A stretch of DNA of 11,132 nucleotides from CAZWKX01 sp964614095 (GCA_964614095.1 CAZTJO010000047.1:1-11132); one strand, 5' to 3'; positions 1-5,695 are shown, numbered from the stretch's first letter. Program-made: numbers and translations. The notes: a model not told the origin generated them from the letters alone.

Positions 1-229
1 GAAGCACTTCTGACGTCACCGCACCGTGGACGACTGCTACCTCAATTGTGGTGCGATCGTGAGCCCAAAGGGGACTCCAGGGGGCGGATGACTCTGATAG
101 GGGTCCCGAAGGGCTTGGGGTGGGAGGCTGCCGGATGTGACGGGTCGATCCCTGGGGACGCGTCCGTGAACGTCGAGAGAGCCTCAGGTCTTGACGTAAG
201 TTACGCTGTCCGTTATCGTAAGTTACGTT
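1..229. other. Upstream region of the PadR operon, no gene recognised
   Basis: The frame starting at base 1 stays open through this stretch and on through the PadR gene, but its translation is arginine-rich and resembles no family I know. It looks like a shadow, although the first ~60 bases could be the 3' end of an unseen upstream gene. The stretch contains one copy of an 18-base motif (94-111) repeated near 3524, and at its right end the tandem palindromes in front of the PadR gene. Confidence 0.5.
194..227 (+). promoter_or_regulatory. Tandem palindromic operator and -10-like element of the PadR operon
   Basis: The 11-base palindrome CGTAAGTTACG (arms CGTAA/TTACG around one central base) occurs twice, at 195-205 and 217-227. 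The copies start exactly 22 bases apart, two helical turns, so they face the same side of the DNA. The second copy ends two bases before the PadR ATG at 230. TAAGTT (219-224) inside it fits a TANNNT -10 element and would place transcription start at or next to the ATG. No Shine-Dalgarno lies upstream, which suggests a leaderless message. No good -35 hexamer is visible. Autoregulation by the PadR product is the obvious reading, since PadR repressors commonly bind dyads in their own promoters, but it is inferred. Confidence 0.65.
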
Positions 230-697
230 ATGGGACGAGTCTTTGGACGAGGAGAACTGAAGCAGGCGATTCTCGTGGTGCTCGACTCGCTGGGGACGGC
301 TCACGGCTACGGGATCATGGGCGAGCTCAAGAACAGAGTCGGCGGGGGTTGGAAGCCGAGTCCCGGAGCCATCTATCCGGCGTTGCTCGCTCTCGTCGAG
401 CGCGGCTACGTCGAGACCGCCGACGAGGACGGCACCCGGGTGTACTCGCTGACCGCGGCAGGTCGCGTCGAGGTGCGGGCATCGTCCGTCGTCGGGCGCT
501 GGGCGTCCTTGAGCGCCAAGGCGACGAGCAGCGAACAAAGGGTGACGGTCGGGTCGCTGCTCGATGTCTTTGCGGCACAGAACGAACTGCGTCGACGCCT
601 CCCCAGCATCGCCCAGCGAGAAGCGATCGAGTCGATCCTGGAGCGAGCGAGCACGGAGATCGAGGGCACATTGAGCCAAGGAGAGAGCGATGGATGA
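230..697 (+). CDS. PadR-family transcriptional regulator
   Basis: A 155-residue cytoplasmic DNA-binding protein. The N-terminal ~85 residues are a PadR winged helix: LKQAILVVLDSLGTAHGYGI opens the first helices, the recognition segment is SPGAIYPALLALVERGYVE, and the wing TADEDGTRVYSLT follows. The C-terminal ~65 residues are helical and probably dimerise. PadR proteins usually repress a nearby membrane or efflux gene and their own promoter, releasing DNA on binding a ligand or partner. The ATG at 230 is chosen because the PadR fold starts about ten residues in. It has no ribosome-binding site and sits just after two palindromes, consistent with leaderless translation. Its stop overlaps the next start by 8 bases, so the following two membrane-protein genes are co-transcribed. 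The ligand is unknown. Confidence 0.93.
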   Translation: MGRVFGRGELKQAILVVLDSLGTAHGYGIMGELKNRVGGGWKPSPGAIYPALLALVERGYVETADEDGTRVYSLTAAGRVEVRASSVVGRWASLSAKATSSEQRVTVGSLLDVFAAQNELRRRLPSIAQREAIESILERASTEIEGTLSQGESDG

Positions 698-962
698 GTT
701 CGGAGAGCTGGCACTGCGGGAACGGGAGGCGCGGCGCATCGTCCGACGCCAGTGGTTCTGGCTTCACTTCGCGGTGTTCGCGACGATTCAGGTCTTTCTG
801 TTCGTGATCTGGGTCCTCGGCGACATGTCGTACCCGTGGTTCATCTTCCCACTGTTCGGCTGGGGGATCCTGATTTCAGCCCATGCGGTCTACTCCTTCG
901 TGGTCCGGGATGCCGAGGAGATCATGGTGGAGCGAGCACTGCGGGAGGACGAACGGCAATGA
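690..962 (+). CDS. 2TM-domain small membrane protein
   Basis: A 90-residue protein with two predicted membrane helices, about residues 24-45 (WLHFAVFATIQVFLFVIWVL) and 50-70 (PWFIFPLFGWGILISAHAVY), flanked by charged ends. The H...F...Q, WF..P and WG...H..Y pattern matches the 2TM domain (PF13239), often found near PadR or LytTR regulators and sensor proteins. AAGGAG at 679-684 gives a good ribosome-binding site for the ATG at 690. The gene overlaps the PadR stop by 8 bases and the next gene by ATGA, indicating translational coupling across the operon. Molecular function is unknown; a role as membrane partner of the downstream sensor protein is inferred from position only. Confidence 0.85.
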   Translation: MDEFGELALREREARRIVRRQWFWLHFAVFATIQVFLFVIWVLGDMSYPWFIFPLFGWGILISAHAVYSFVVRDAEEIMVERALREDERQ

Positions 963-1771
963 GTTGGCTACTAAGTCCCTACTCCGAGGCGCGCACCTAC
1001 CGGATCGCCGTCTATCTCCTGATGGGCCTGGGGCTGGGAGTCCTCGATTTCACCCTGCTGGTGACCGGTTTCTCCCTCGGTCTCGGGCTGTTGGTGACGA
1101 TCATCGGCATCCCCGTGTTGGTCGCCACGTTCCTGGTCGCCCGTGGGCTGGCGACTTTGGAACGTCGGCTGGCGGTGCTGCTGCTCGATGCCCCGATGCC
1201 GCATCGACGCATGGTGGCTCCCGAGGAAGGCGGCCTGAAGTGGCGGCGGCTTCGGAGCCTGGTGGCATCCCGCCGGACCTGGTCGGAGATCGCCTTCCTC
1301 ACACTGCGACTACCGCTGTCCATCCTCGACTTCACGTTCATCGTTACGGTCATCGCTCTGGCTCTGGGTGGGTCCGGGTGGCTGATCGCAGTCGCTGCAG
1401 GGGCGGAGATCGAGATCGGTTCGTGGACGATCGACACGATCCCCGAGGCGCTCATCTACCTGCCGGTCAGCATCGTCTTCCTTCTGGTCGGGCCTCGCCT
1501 CGTGATCGCTTGGGGAGACCTGTCTGCCCGGGTGGCAACCCGTCTACTGGGCAGAATCGATGCGGACGAGATGAAGCGAGAGATCGTCGACATCCTGGTT
1601 CGTCGGGAGAGAGCCGACGGGTTCGCCATCCTCGAGGATCTCGGCCTTCGCCTGGGCCAAGGCTCGTTTCTGACACCGACCAGGGTCGAGGCGGCCTTGT
1701 TGGCGCTTGAGTCATCCGGCCACGTCACCGTTGGCCGGGAAGGGCTTCACACCACCTACGAACTCGCCTGA
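959..1771 (+). CDS. PF13796-type putative sensor membrane protein with C-terminal winged helix
   Basis: A 270-residue protein in two parts. Residues ~10-200 form the 'putative sensor' membrane domain, with two homologous halves each carrying a hydrophobic LDFT..VT segment (GVLDFTLLVTG and SILDFTFIVTV), the IIGIPVLV and LVARGLATLERR motifs of the first half, and an extracytoplasmic loop before the last helix. In actinobacteria this domain usually precedes a histidine kinase. Here residues ~205-270 instead resemble a winged helix: TPTRVEAALLALESSGHVTV then GREGLHTTYELA, closely matching the PadR recognition helix and wing in the same operon. The ATG at 959 is chosen because it overlaps the upstream stop as ATGA; the frame is open further upstream, but that part is the out-of-frame shadow of the 2TM gene. 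No kinase motifs are present. A membrane-tethered DNA-binding or PadR-pairing role is inferred. Confidence 0.85.
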   Translation: MSWLLSPYSEARTYRIAVYLLMGLGLGVLDFTLLVTGFSLGLGLLVTIIGIPVLVATFLVARGLATLERRLAVLLLDAPMPHRRMVAPEEGGLKWRRLRSLVASRRTWSEIAFLTLRLPLSILDFTFIVTVIALALGGSGWLIAVAAGAEIEIGSWTIDTIPEALIYLPVSIVFLLVGPRLVIAWGDLSARVATRLLGRIDADEMKREIVDILVRRERADGFAILEDLGLRLGQGSFLTPTRVEAALLALESSGHVTVGREGLHTTYELA

Positions 1772-1830
1772 GGACGCTGGGCAGCCGCCATCTCACCTGA
1801 TCGGGCCGAGCCTGAATCCGAGCCTTCCGT

Positions 1831-1858
1831 TGGGCATGTTTCGACAGGGGTGCTGAGG
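1831..1858 (+). repeat. 28-bp direct repeat, copy 1
   Basis: The sequence begins TGGGCATGTTTCGACAG and ends GGTGCTGAGG. It recurs at 3411-3438 in the same orientation with a single mismatch (G versus C at the 18th base). It lies between the sensor gene and the zinc-ribbon gene, outside any recognised reading frame. A short AATCCGAG stretch is also found upstream of both copies, at slightly different distances. The two copies bracket the zinc-ribbon/SPFH/RHH cassette. It could be a dispersed intergenic element or a trace of insertion. Confidence 0.75.
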
Positions 1859-1956
1859 CGCAACTGCACTTGTATCCCACAATTCGGTCCGGCATTGGCG
1901 CGGCCGAGGCCTCTTGCGTACTCAGATGAGGTTCATCACAAGTAGGCAGGTGGGGA

Positions 1957-2145
1957 TTAGGATCCGCGCTGAGTGAACCCCAGGATCTTCCTGCAGAAGG
2001 GGCAGGCGTAGATGTGTCGCTTCCCGATTCTGAAGGTGAATGAACCCTGTGGCTTGACAGTCGTTGCGCCGATCTCAGTCAGTTCGGCACCGCAGTGGGG
2101 GCAACGAGGGACGAGATCGGGATCTTCGTTGACGGTGATCGGCAT
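1957..2145 (-). CDS. Small zinc-ribbon protein
   Basis: A 62-residue protein with two CxxC knuckles, CPHC (residues 15-18) and CPFC (residues 48-51), separated by a ~30-residue segment with alternating hydrophobic residues. This is a standard zinc-ribbon layout. The ATG at 2145 is preceded by AGGAAG nine bases upstream. The gene is divergent from the SPFH gene and shares with it a palindromic control region. No catalytic residues are visible. The protein could bind nucleic acid or another protein through the ribbon; substrate and partner are unknown. The shared promoter suggests it works with the SPFH and ribbon-helix-helix products. Confidence 0.82.
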   Translation of the reverse strand: MPITVNEDPDLVPRCPHCGAELTEIGATTVKPQGSFTFRIGKRHIYACPFCRKILGFTQRGS

Positions 2146-2169
2146 CGATTCTCACTTCCTCTAGTATCA

Positions 2170-2201
2170 CCTATATCAATATGATATCATTTTGATATAG
2201 G
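2170..2201. promoter_or_regulatory. Double-dyad operator in the divergent zinc-ribbon/SPFH promoter region
   Basis: A 32-base near-perfect palindrome (15 of 16 base pairs match), very AT-rich in a GC-rich background. It resolves into two overlapping dyads of identical design, TATCA-N3-TGATA, at 2174-2186 and 2185-2197, offset by 11 bases, about one helical turn. An extra TATCA half-site lies at 2165-2169. Both divergent promoters must lie in the 87 bases between the two genes, so a protein bound here would control both. TATGAT (2180-2185) and TATCAT (2185-2190) could serve as -10 elements on the + strand, but no convincing -35 partners were found. The best candidate ligand is the ribbon-helix-helix protein encoded at 3143, by position and because such proteins bind short tandem half-sites. 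Confidence 0.75.
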
Positions 2202-2232
2202 CAGTATTTCAATCCAAGTGGAGGTGACCTGA

Positions 2233-3117
2233 ATGCTCTCCGAGTCTCCCGGCCGTTCGCTAGCCGGTGTGCCGTGGCTGGTTTCCGATGTCGTCCTTTC
2301 CCTCGGCACTATCGCCCTGTACATCATCGGTGGGGCGGAGGAAAGCCTGCTGCTAATCATCGTGGCCATAGTGCTTTCGCTGGTTGTTGTCGTGATCAGC
2401 GCGAGTTTCTACATGCTCCAGCCCAACCAAGCTGCCGTGCTCACGCTGTTCGGTGACTACCGCGGCAGCGACCGCACCCCGGGCCTGCGAATCGCCAACC
2501 CCTTGTATCTCAAGAAGAAGATCTCGCTGCGGGTGCGCAACTTCACGACCCAGACCTCCAAGGTCAACGACGCCAACGGCAACCCCATCAACATCGCCGC
2601 CGTGGTGGTGTGGCGGGTCACCGACACTGCACGGGCCACTTTCGGGGTCGACAGCTTCGTCCACTATGTGCACACCCAATCCGAGTCGGCTGTTCGCCAG
2701 CTGGCCCGGTCCTATCCCTACGACTCGTTCGATCACACCGATGTCACCACGCTTATCGGCGACACCAGCGAAGTGAACGACGACCTGCTGGTCGAGCTCC
2801 AGGAGCGGGCCGTTGAGGCTGGCGTCGAGATCCTCGAATCTCGCATCACCGACCTCGCCTACGCGCCTGAGATCGCCGAAGCCATGCTGCGCCGCCAACA
2901 GGCATCAGCCATCGTGGCCGCCAGAGCCAAGATCGTCGAGGGTGCCGTGTTGATGGTGAGAGAAGCCATAGAGGCGCTCGAGGAAGGCACCGACGAACAC
3001 GACTCCATCCCACTCGACGCAGACCGCAAGGCCACCTTCGCTTCGAACCTGATGACCGTCATCGCCAGCGACCATCCCACCACCCCGGTGGTCAACGTCG
3101 GCACCCTGAACCGATAG
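2233..3117 (+). CDS. SPFH/Band 7 domain membrane protein
   Basis: A 294-residue protein anchored by two adjacent N-terminal membrane helices, about residues 14-34 and 38-60, followed by an SPFH (Band 7) domain over residues ~60-240. Typical features are LQPNQAAVLTLFGDYRGSDRTPGL at the domain start, INIAAVVVWRVTDTARATF, a VRQLARSYPYDSFD segment, a helix of the ELQERAVEAGVEILESRITDLAYAPEIAEAMLRRQQA type, and the A-rich AIVAARAKIVEGAV tail. SPFH proteins assemble into membrane scaffolds or microdomains and can recruit proteases and other membrane proteins. GGAGGT at 2220-2225 is a strong ribosome-binding site eight bases before the ATG. The ribbon-helix-helix gene follows after 25 bases and is probably co-transcribed. 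The cargo is unknown. Confidence 0.93.
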   Translation: MLSESPGRSLAGVPWLVSDVVLSLGTIALYIIGGAEESLLLIIVAIVLSLVVVVISASFYMLQPNQAAVLTLFGDYRGSDRTPGLRIANPLYLKKKISLRVRNFTTQTSKVNDANGNPINIAAVVVWRVTDTARATFGVDSFVHYVHTQSESAVRQLARSYPYDSFDHTDVTTLIGDTSEVNDDLLVELQERAVEAGVEILESRITDLAYAPEIAEAMLRRQQASAIVAARAKIVEGAVLMVREAIEALEEGTDEHDSIPLDADRKATFASNLMTVIASDHPTTPVVNVGTLNR

Positions 3118-3142
3118 CCCGCCAGCGAACGAGGGACTCGGC

Positions 3143-3343
3143 ATGGCCCGCCAACGCAAGCAGTACCTGCTACGGATTCCTCAAGAGCTCTACGACATCT
3201 ATGAGACGTGGGCCGCTGATGAGTTCAGATCGGTCAACGCTCAGATCGAAGCAATCATGATGGAGGGGGCTCGACGGGCAGGACGCCATCGTGGATCGCT
3301 ACCGACGGCATCGGACAAGACCTCTCCAAAAACGGAGACCTGA
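3143..3343 (+). CDS. Arc-like ribbon-helix-helix DNA-binding protein
   Basis: A 66-residue basic protein. Residues 7-13 (QYLLRIP) form the DNA-reading strand, residues 14-26 helix A and residues ~30-44 (SVNAQIEAIMMEGARR) helix B, the Arc/MetJ-type ribbon-helix-helix pattern. The last 20 residues are polar and probably disordered. It is encoded 25 bases after the SPFH gene; upstream GAGGGA makes a weak ribosome-binding site, so translational coupling is plausible. It probably represses or tunes the divergent promoter at 2146-2232 through the tandem TATCA/TGATA half-sites. Such proteins are often antitoxins, but no toxin gene is adjacent, so a plain regulatory role with the SPFH protein is more likely. 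Confidence 0.85.
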   Translation: MARQRKQYLLRIPQELYDIYETWAADEFRSVNAQIEAIMMEGARRAGRHRGSLPTASDKTSPKTET

Positions 3344-3410
3344 GAAGCGATCAGGTTTCGCCCGCTGCACCGTCATAGCACTGACGCGATCGTGAACCCA
3401 ATCCGAGTCA

Positions 3411-3438
3411 TGGGCATGTTTCGACAGCGGTGCTGAGG
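3411..3438 (+). repeat. 28-bp direct repeat, copy 2
   Basis: This matches 1831-1858 at 27 of 28 bases in the same orientation. It lies 67 bases after the ribbon-helix-helix gene, so the two copies frame the zinc-ribbon/SPFH/RHH cassette at almost equal distances from its outer genes. Confidence 0.75.
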
Positions 3439-3503
3439 GTCCGATGACCTTCCCGTCGCCTCGGCAGGGGTTATCTCACCTACTCACCAGGAGGTTGAAG
3501 GAG

Positions 3504-3543
3504 ATGATTGGGGTGGCGAAGTCCTGACAGGGGTCCCGAAGCC
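3504..3543 (+). repeat. Imperfect 20-bp tandem repeat sharing an 18-bp motif with the left end of the window
   Basis: Bases 3504-3523 and 3524-3543 are related at 14 of 20 positions. The second unit contains CTGACAGGGGTCCCGAAG, which matches 94-111 with one mismatch. Its GACAGGGGT core also occurs in the 28-bp repeat copy at 1831. The whole 259-base gap between 3344 and 3602 holds this repeat, the 28-bp repeat and no convincing gene; a 39-codon frame from TTG at 3508 is too weak to call. Confidence 0.5.
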
Positions 3544-3602
3544 GTGGACTTCATCCGGAAGCTCTCGGAGCGCAGGTGCGCCCTCGGCCATGGCCAGAGC
3601 GC

Positions 3603-4109
3603 TCAGCCGCCCCACGGCCGTCCCTGACCATCGGGTCCTTTCAGTGTTGCGCCCATCAGGGGGTCTGTCCCGAACGGGCTTCCGTAGGTGACCCACACCT
3701 GGGAACCGTCGGCCAGGTCATATGCGACTATGAACAGCCCGCTGCCCACGGTCCCGTCCGGCGGGCCGACCGCAGCGCACAGTTCCGCAAAGGTCGGCCT
3801 CGCGGCCACGACCGCTTCGAAGAGGGCTGGGTCGTGCACCGTCTCAGCGGCACACCCCTCGGGCAGCAGTTCGGACGGGAACGGCCTTCCCTGATCGACA
3901 GGCGTCGTGGAGGTGGTGGTCACCGTCGTTGAGGTAGGCATTGCCGTCGTCGAGGTAGGGGTCAGTGTGGTGGAGGTAGAGGCCGCGGCGGTCGAGGTGT
4001 CGGCCACAGTCGTCGTAGGGGCTGTGGCTTGGCCGCCTCCGGAGCAGGCGGCATTGAAGGCGGCCAGGAGACCGACGACAGCGCCAAACAGCAGACGGCG
4101 GTGGTACAC
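3603..4109 (-). CDS. Predicted lipoprotein with Thr/Ser-rich linker
   Basis: A 168-residue exported protein: basic start (MYHRR), hydrophobic segment LLFGAVVGLLAAF, then NAAC at residues ~19-22, a somewhat unorthodox lipobox with Asn at -3, followed by SGGG. Residues ~28-72 are a low-complexity linker built on seven-residue TSTT repeats, as in actinobacterial cell-envelope lipoproteins. The remaining ~95 residues are a small globular domain with GPPDGTVGSG..IVAYDLADGSQVWVTYG, a Gly-Ser-Gly/β-strand pattern vaguely like BamE-type lipoprotein domains; that likeness is only impressionistic. Translation starts at GTG (4109), preceded by GGGAGG. That ribosome-binding site can pair with an upstream GCCTCCC. 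Function unknown. Confidence 0.75.
   Translation of the reverse strand: MYHRRLLFGAVVGLLAAFNAACSGGGQATAPTTTVADTSTAAASTSTTLTPTSTTAMPTSTTVTTTSTTPVDQGRPFPSELLPEGCAAETVHDPALFEAVVAARPTFAELCAAVGPPDGTVGSGLFIVAYDLADGSQVWVTYGSPFGTDPLMGATLKGPDGQGRPWGG
3904..4029 (-). repeat. 21-bp minisatellite encoding the lipoprotein linker
   Basis: About six imperfect units of 21 bases, read on the + strand as GTCGTCGAGGTAGG plus a variable seven-base end; clearest at 3925-3945, 3946-3966 and 3967-3987. Because 21 is a multiple of three, unit gain or loss would change linker length without shifting the frame. The encoded heptad is roughly TSTTxxP. Confidence 0.7.
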
Positions 4110-4114
4110 GACTT

Positions 4115-4150
4115 GCCTCCCTCGTTGGCGCTCAGGCTACGCCGGGAGGC
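4115..4150 (-). promoter_or_regulatory. Inverted repeat covering the lipoprotein ribosome-binding site
   Basis: GCCTCCC (- strand 4150-4144) is the exact complement of GGGAGGC (- strand 4121-4115), which contains the Shine-Dalgarno of the lipoprotein gene. The 22 bases between would form the loop. If the hairpin folds in the message, the ribosome-binding site is masked. A 7-bp stem with a 22-base loop is only moderately stable. Confidence 0.4.
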
Positions 4151-4161
4151 TCGCTAGGGGT

Positions 4162-4416
4162 CTAAGAAGCCGTCGCCGCCAGGGGCCGGGTCACCATCAC
4201 CCCGCGACGATCGACCTGATCGACAAGTCCTCCGGCAGGCAAGGCAAAGAGGAGCCACGGGATTCGATTGGCAACCGTGGCCCCTGCCACCAAGAGTGGA
4301 TCACGCGTGATCAACGCCACCAGGAGAGGGAAAACAATCACCATTACCCCATCGCCCAGATTGGAGATGGCTGCAGCCGCCCACAGGCTGTTGAATTTCG
4401 GACCCAGACCCGCCAT
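4162..4416 (-). pseudogene. Truncated N-terminus of an MFS transporter
   Basis: An 84-residue frame matching the start of a major facilitator superfamily exporter of the EntS/MFS_3 type: LWAAAAISNLGDGVMVIVFPLLVALITRDPLLVAGATVANRIPWLLFALPAG covers the first two membrane helices, and GGLVDQVDRRGVMV is the motif A loop. A complete member has ~400 residues and 12 helices; here homology stops right after motif A and the frame ends eight residues later. No continuation was seen in any frame before the lipoprotein gene. It is almost certainly a remnant left by a deletion. Upstream, TAGTCT lies six bases before the ATG and no Shine-Dalgarno is visible, so the original gene may have been leaderless. 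Confidence 0.7.
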
Positions 4417-4734
4417 CGGGACAGACTATCGCCACACGCCGGTGCCCCCTCACTCGACGGGAGCCGCGAACAACCCCGTCAATCTATCTGGCGGGCATTG
4501 CAGCGCAACGGGGTTTCGCTCGCTCCGTGGTCGTCAAGATCGGCCTCCGTGAAGTCGTCGAATGGTCGATCGGAGTAATGGACGCCTACGCCAGCCGCTA
4601 GCTACTCCGATACTCAAATCCGCCCCCGGTCCGCATCCCAAACCCCTCTTACCTGCCCGAGCCACAGGCCGCTGCGGGCCGGATAATTGCTCTGGATGGG
4701 GCCGCCGCCGGGCTGTGAGATAGGCTGCAGCAGG
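4417..4734. other. Intergenic region between the MFS remnant and the radical SAM gene
   Basis: No gene is called. Frames on both strands between ~4460 and 4600 give protein-like stretches without a usable start: the + strand ends in IGVMDAYASR before a stop at 4599, and the - strand gives FDDFTEADLDDHGASE. One may be a gene remnant. The region also contains a perfect 9-base inverted repeat (4569-4611). GATAAT (4682-4687) is a possible -10 for the radical SAM gene, but it has no clear -35. Confidence 0.4.
4569..4611. repeat. Perfect 9-bp inverted repeat
   Basis: ATCGGAGTA (4569-4577) and TACTCCGAT (4603-4611) are exact complements around a 25-base loop. There is no following T-run. It may be a weak terminator-like stem or a binding site upstream of the radical SAM gene. 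Confidence 0.4.
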
Positions 4735-5682
4735 ATGATCACGTTCGGGCCAGTTCCCTCCCGGCGGCTCGGCCGCAGCCTCGGCATCAACAACATCCCT
4801 GCCAAGGTGTGCTCATACTCGTGCATCTACTGCCAGGTGGGAACCACGGTCACGACGGAGATCGAGAGACGGCAGTTCTACCCCCCAGACCGAATCCTGA
4901 GAGAGGTGACGGCTCATATCGAAGCCGCCCGGAAGCAGGGAGAGCAGATCGACTACCTCACCTTCGTACCCGACGGCGAACCCACTCTTGATGCCGGGAT
5001 TCGGGAGTCGATAAACCTCCTCCGGCCATTGGGTATTCCGATCGCGGCCATCTCGAACGGCTCGATGCTGTGGCGGTCCGAAGTGAGGGCGGCGCTGGCA
5101 GAGGCAGACTGGGTGTCGGTGAAGGTCGATGCGGTGGACGGCGACATCTGGCGCCGGGTGAATCATCCGCACTCGGATCTCGAGATCTCACAGGTTCTCG
5201 AGGGTATCCGGCGATTCTCCGACGAATTCGATGGGGACCTATGCACCGAGACGATGCTGGTTTCCCGTGTCAACGACACACCGGAGTCATTGAGCGCCGT
5301 CGCCGGGTACCTCTCGGATCTCGATGTCAAGACCACCTACCTGTCCGTACCGACCCGGCCTCCAGCGTTGCCCGGTGTAAGGCCGCCGGACGAATGGGTG
5401 CTGAATCAGGCATTTCACCTCCTCGATCGTCGTCTGCCTCGCGTGGAGTACTTGATCGGATACGAGGGAGACGCATTCGCCGCGACCGGTGAGATGGCGA
5501 CCGATGTGCTCAGCATCTCTGCCGTCCATCCGCTTCGTTCATCGGCAATAGACGAGATGCTGGCTGGCAGTGGCACGACCTGGGATGTGATCGAGGCACT
5601 CCTATCCGACGGGCGACTGAAGAGGGTCGACTATGAGGGGGAGCGGTACTACCTGCGGAGTTACCCGGCCCGTGACGGCTAG
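4735..5682 (+). CDS. Radical SAM protein, COG0731 (TYW1-like) family
   Basis: A 315-residue iron-sulfur enzyme. The radical SAM signature CSYSCIYC (Cys 26, 30, 33) binds the [4Fe-4S] cluster that cleaves S-adenosylmethionine. It is preceded by the family hallmark GPVPSRRLGRSLGINNIP. TFVPDGEPTLD and ISNGSML are later barrel motifs. The last ~55 residues (HPLRSSAIDEMLAGSGTTWDV to YYLRSYP) look like a winged helix. COG0731 is named for wyosine-tRNA synthases, but bacterial members of this short form have no established reaction. The ATG at 4735 is chosen because conserved residues start at once after it; an in-frame TTG at 4687 and ATG at 4696 would add a non-conserved extension. The ribosome-binding site is weak (CAGG). 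A 9-bp hairpin follows the stop. It is likely functionally linked to the NifX/ATPase operon. Confidence 0.9.
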   Translation: MITFGPVPSRRLGRSLGINNIPAKVCSYSCIYCQVGTTVTTEIERRQFYPPDRILREVTAHIEAARKQGEQIDYLTFVPDGEPTLDAGIRESINLLRPLGIPIAAISNGSMLWRSEVRAALAEADWVSVKVDAVDGDIWRRVNHPHSDLEISQVLEGIRRFSDEFDGDLCTETMLVSRVNDTPESLSAVAGYLSDLDVKTTYLSVPTRPPALPGVRPPDEWVLNQAFHLLDRRLPRVEYLIGYEGDAFAATGEMATDVLSISAVHPLRSSAIDEMLAGSGTTWDVIEALLSDGRLKRVDYEGERYYLRSYPARDG

Positions 5683-5695
5683 TTCCACTCCGGCT

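Noticed and set aside
46..807. Long 253-codon + strand frame across the PadR gene
   Set aside because: Arg/Gly-rich translation without motifs; it overlaps a clear PadR gene in another frame and is a high-GC shadow.
752..958. 69-codon N-terminal extension of the sensor gene
   Set aside because: It overlaps the 2TM gene out of frame and lacks family similarity; the ATGA overlap start at 959 fits the domain boundary.
3143..3343. Ribbon-helix-helix gene as the antitoxin of a toxin-antitoxin pair
   Set aside because: No toxin-like gene is adjacent; its neighbours are the SPFH and zinc-ribbon genes with a shared operator.
3508..3627. 39-codon frame from TTG, translating to DFIRKLSERRC-type sequence
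   Set aside because: Rare start, short spacing to the ribosome-binding site, overlaps repeats, and no recognised family.
3907..4578. 223-codon + strand frame opposite the lipoprotein
   Set aside because: Its EVG/VVE-rich start is the antisense reading of the Thr/Ser minisatellite, and the rest overlaps the MFS remnant.
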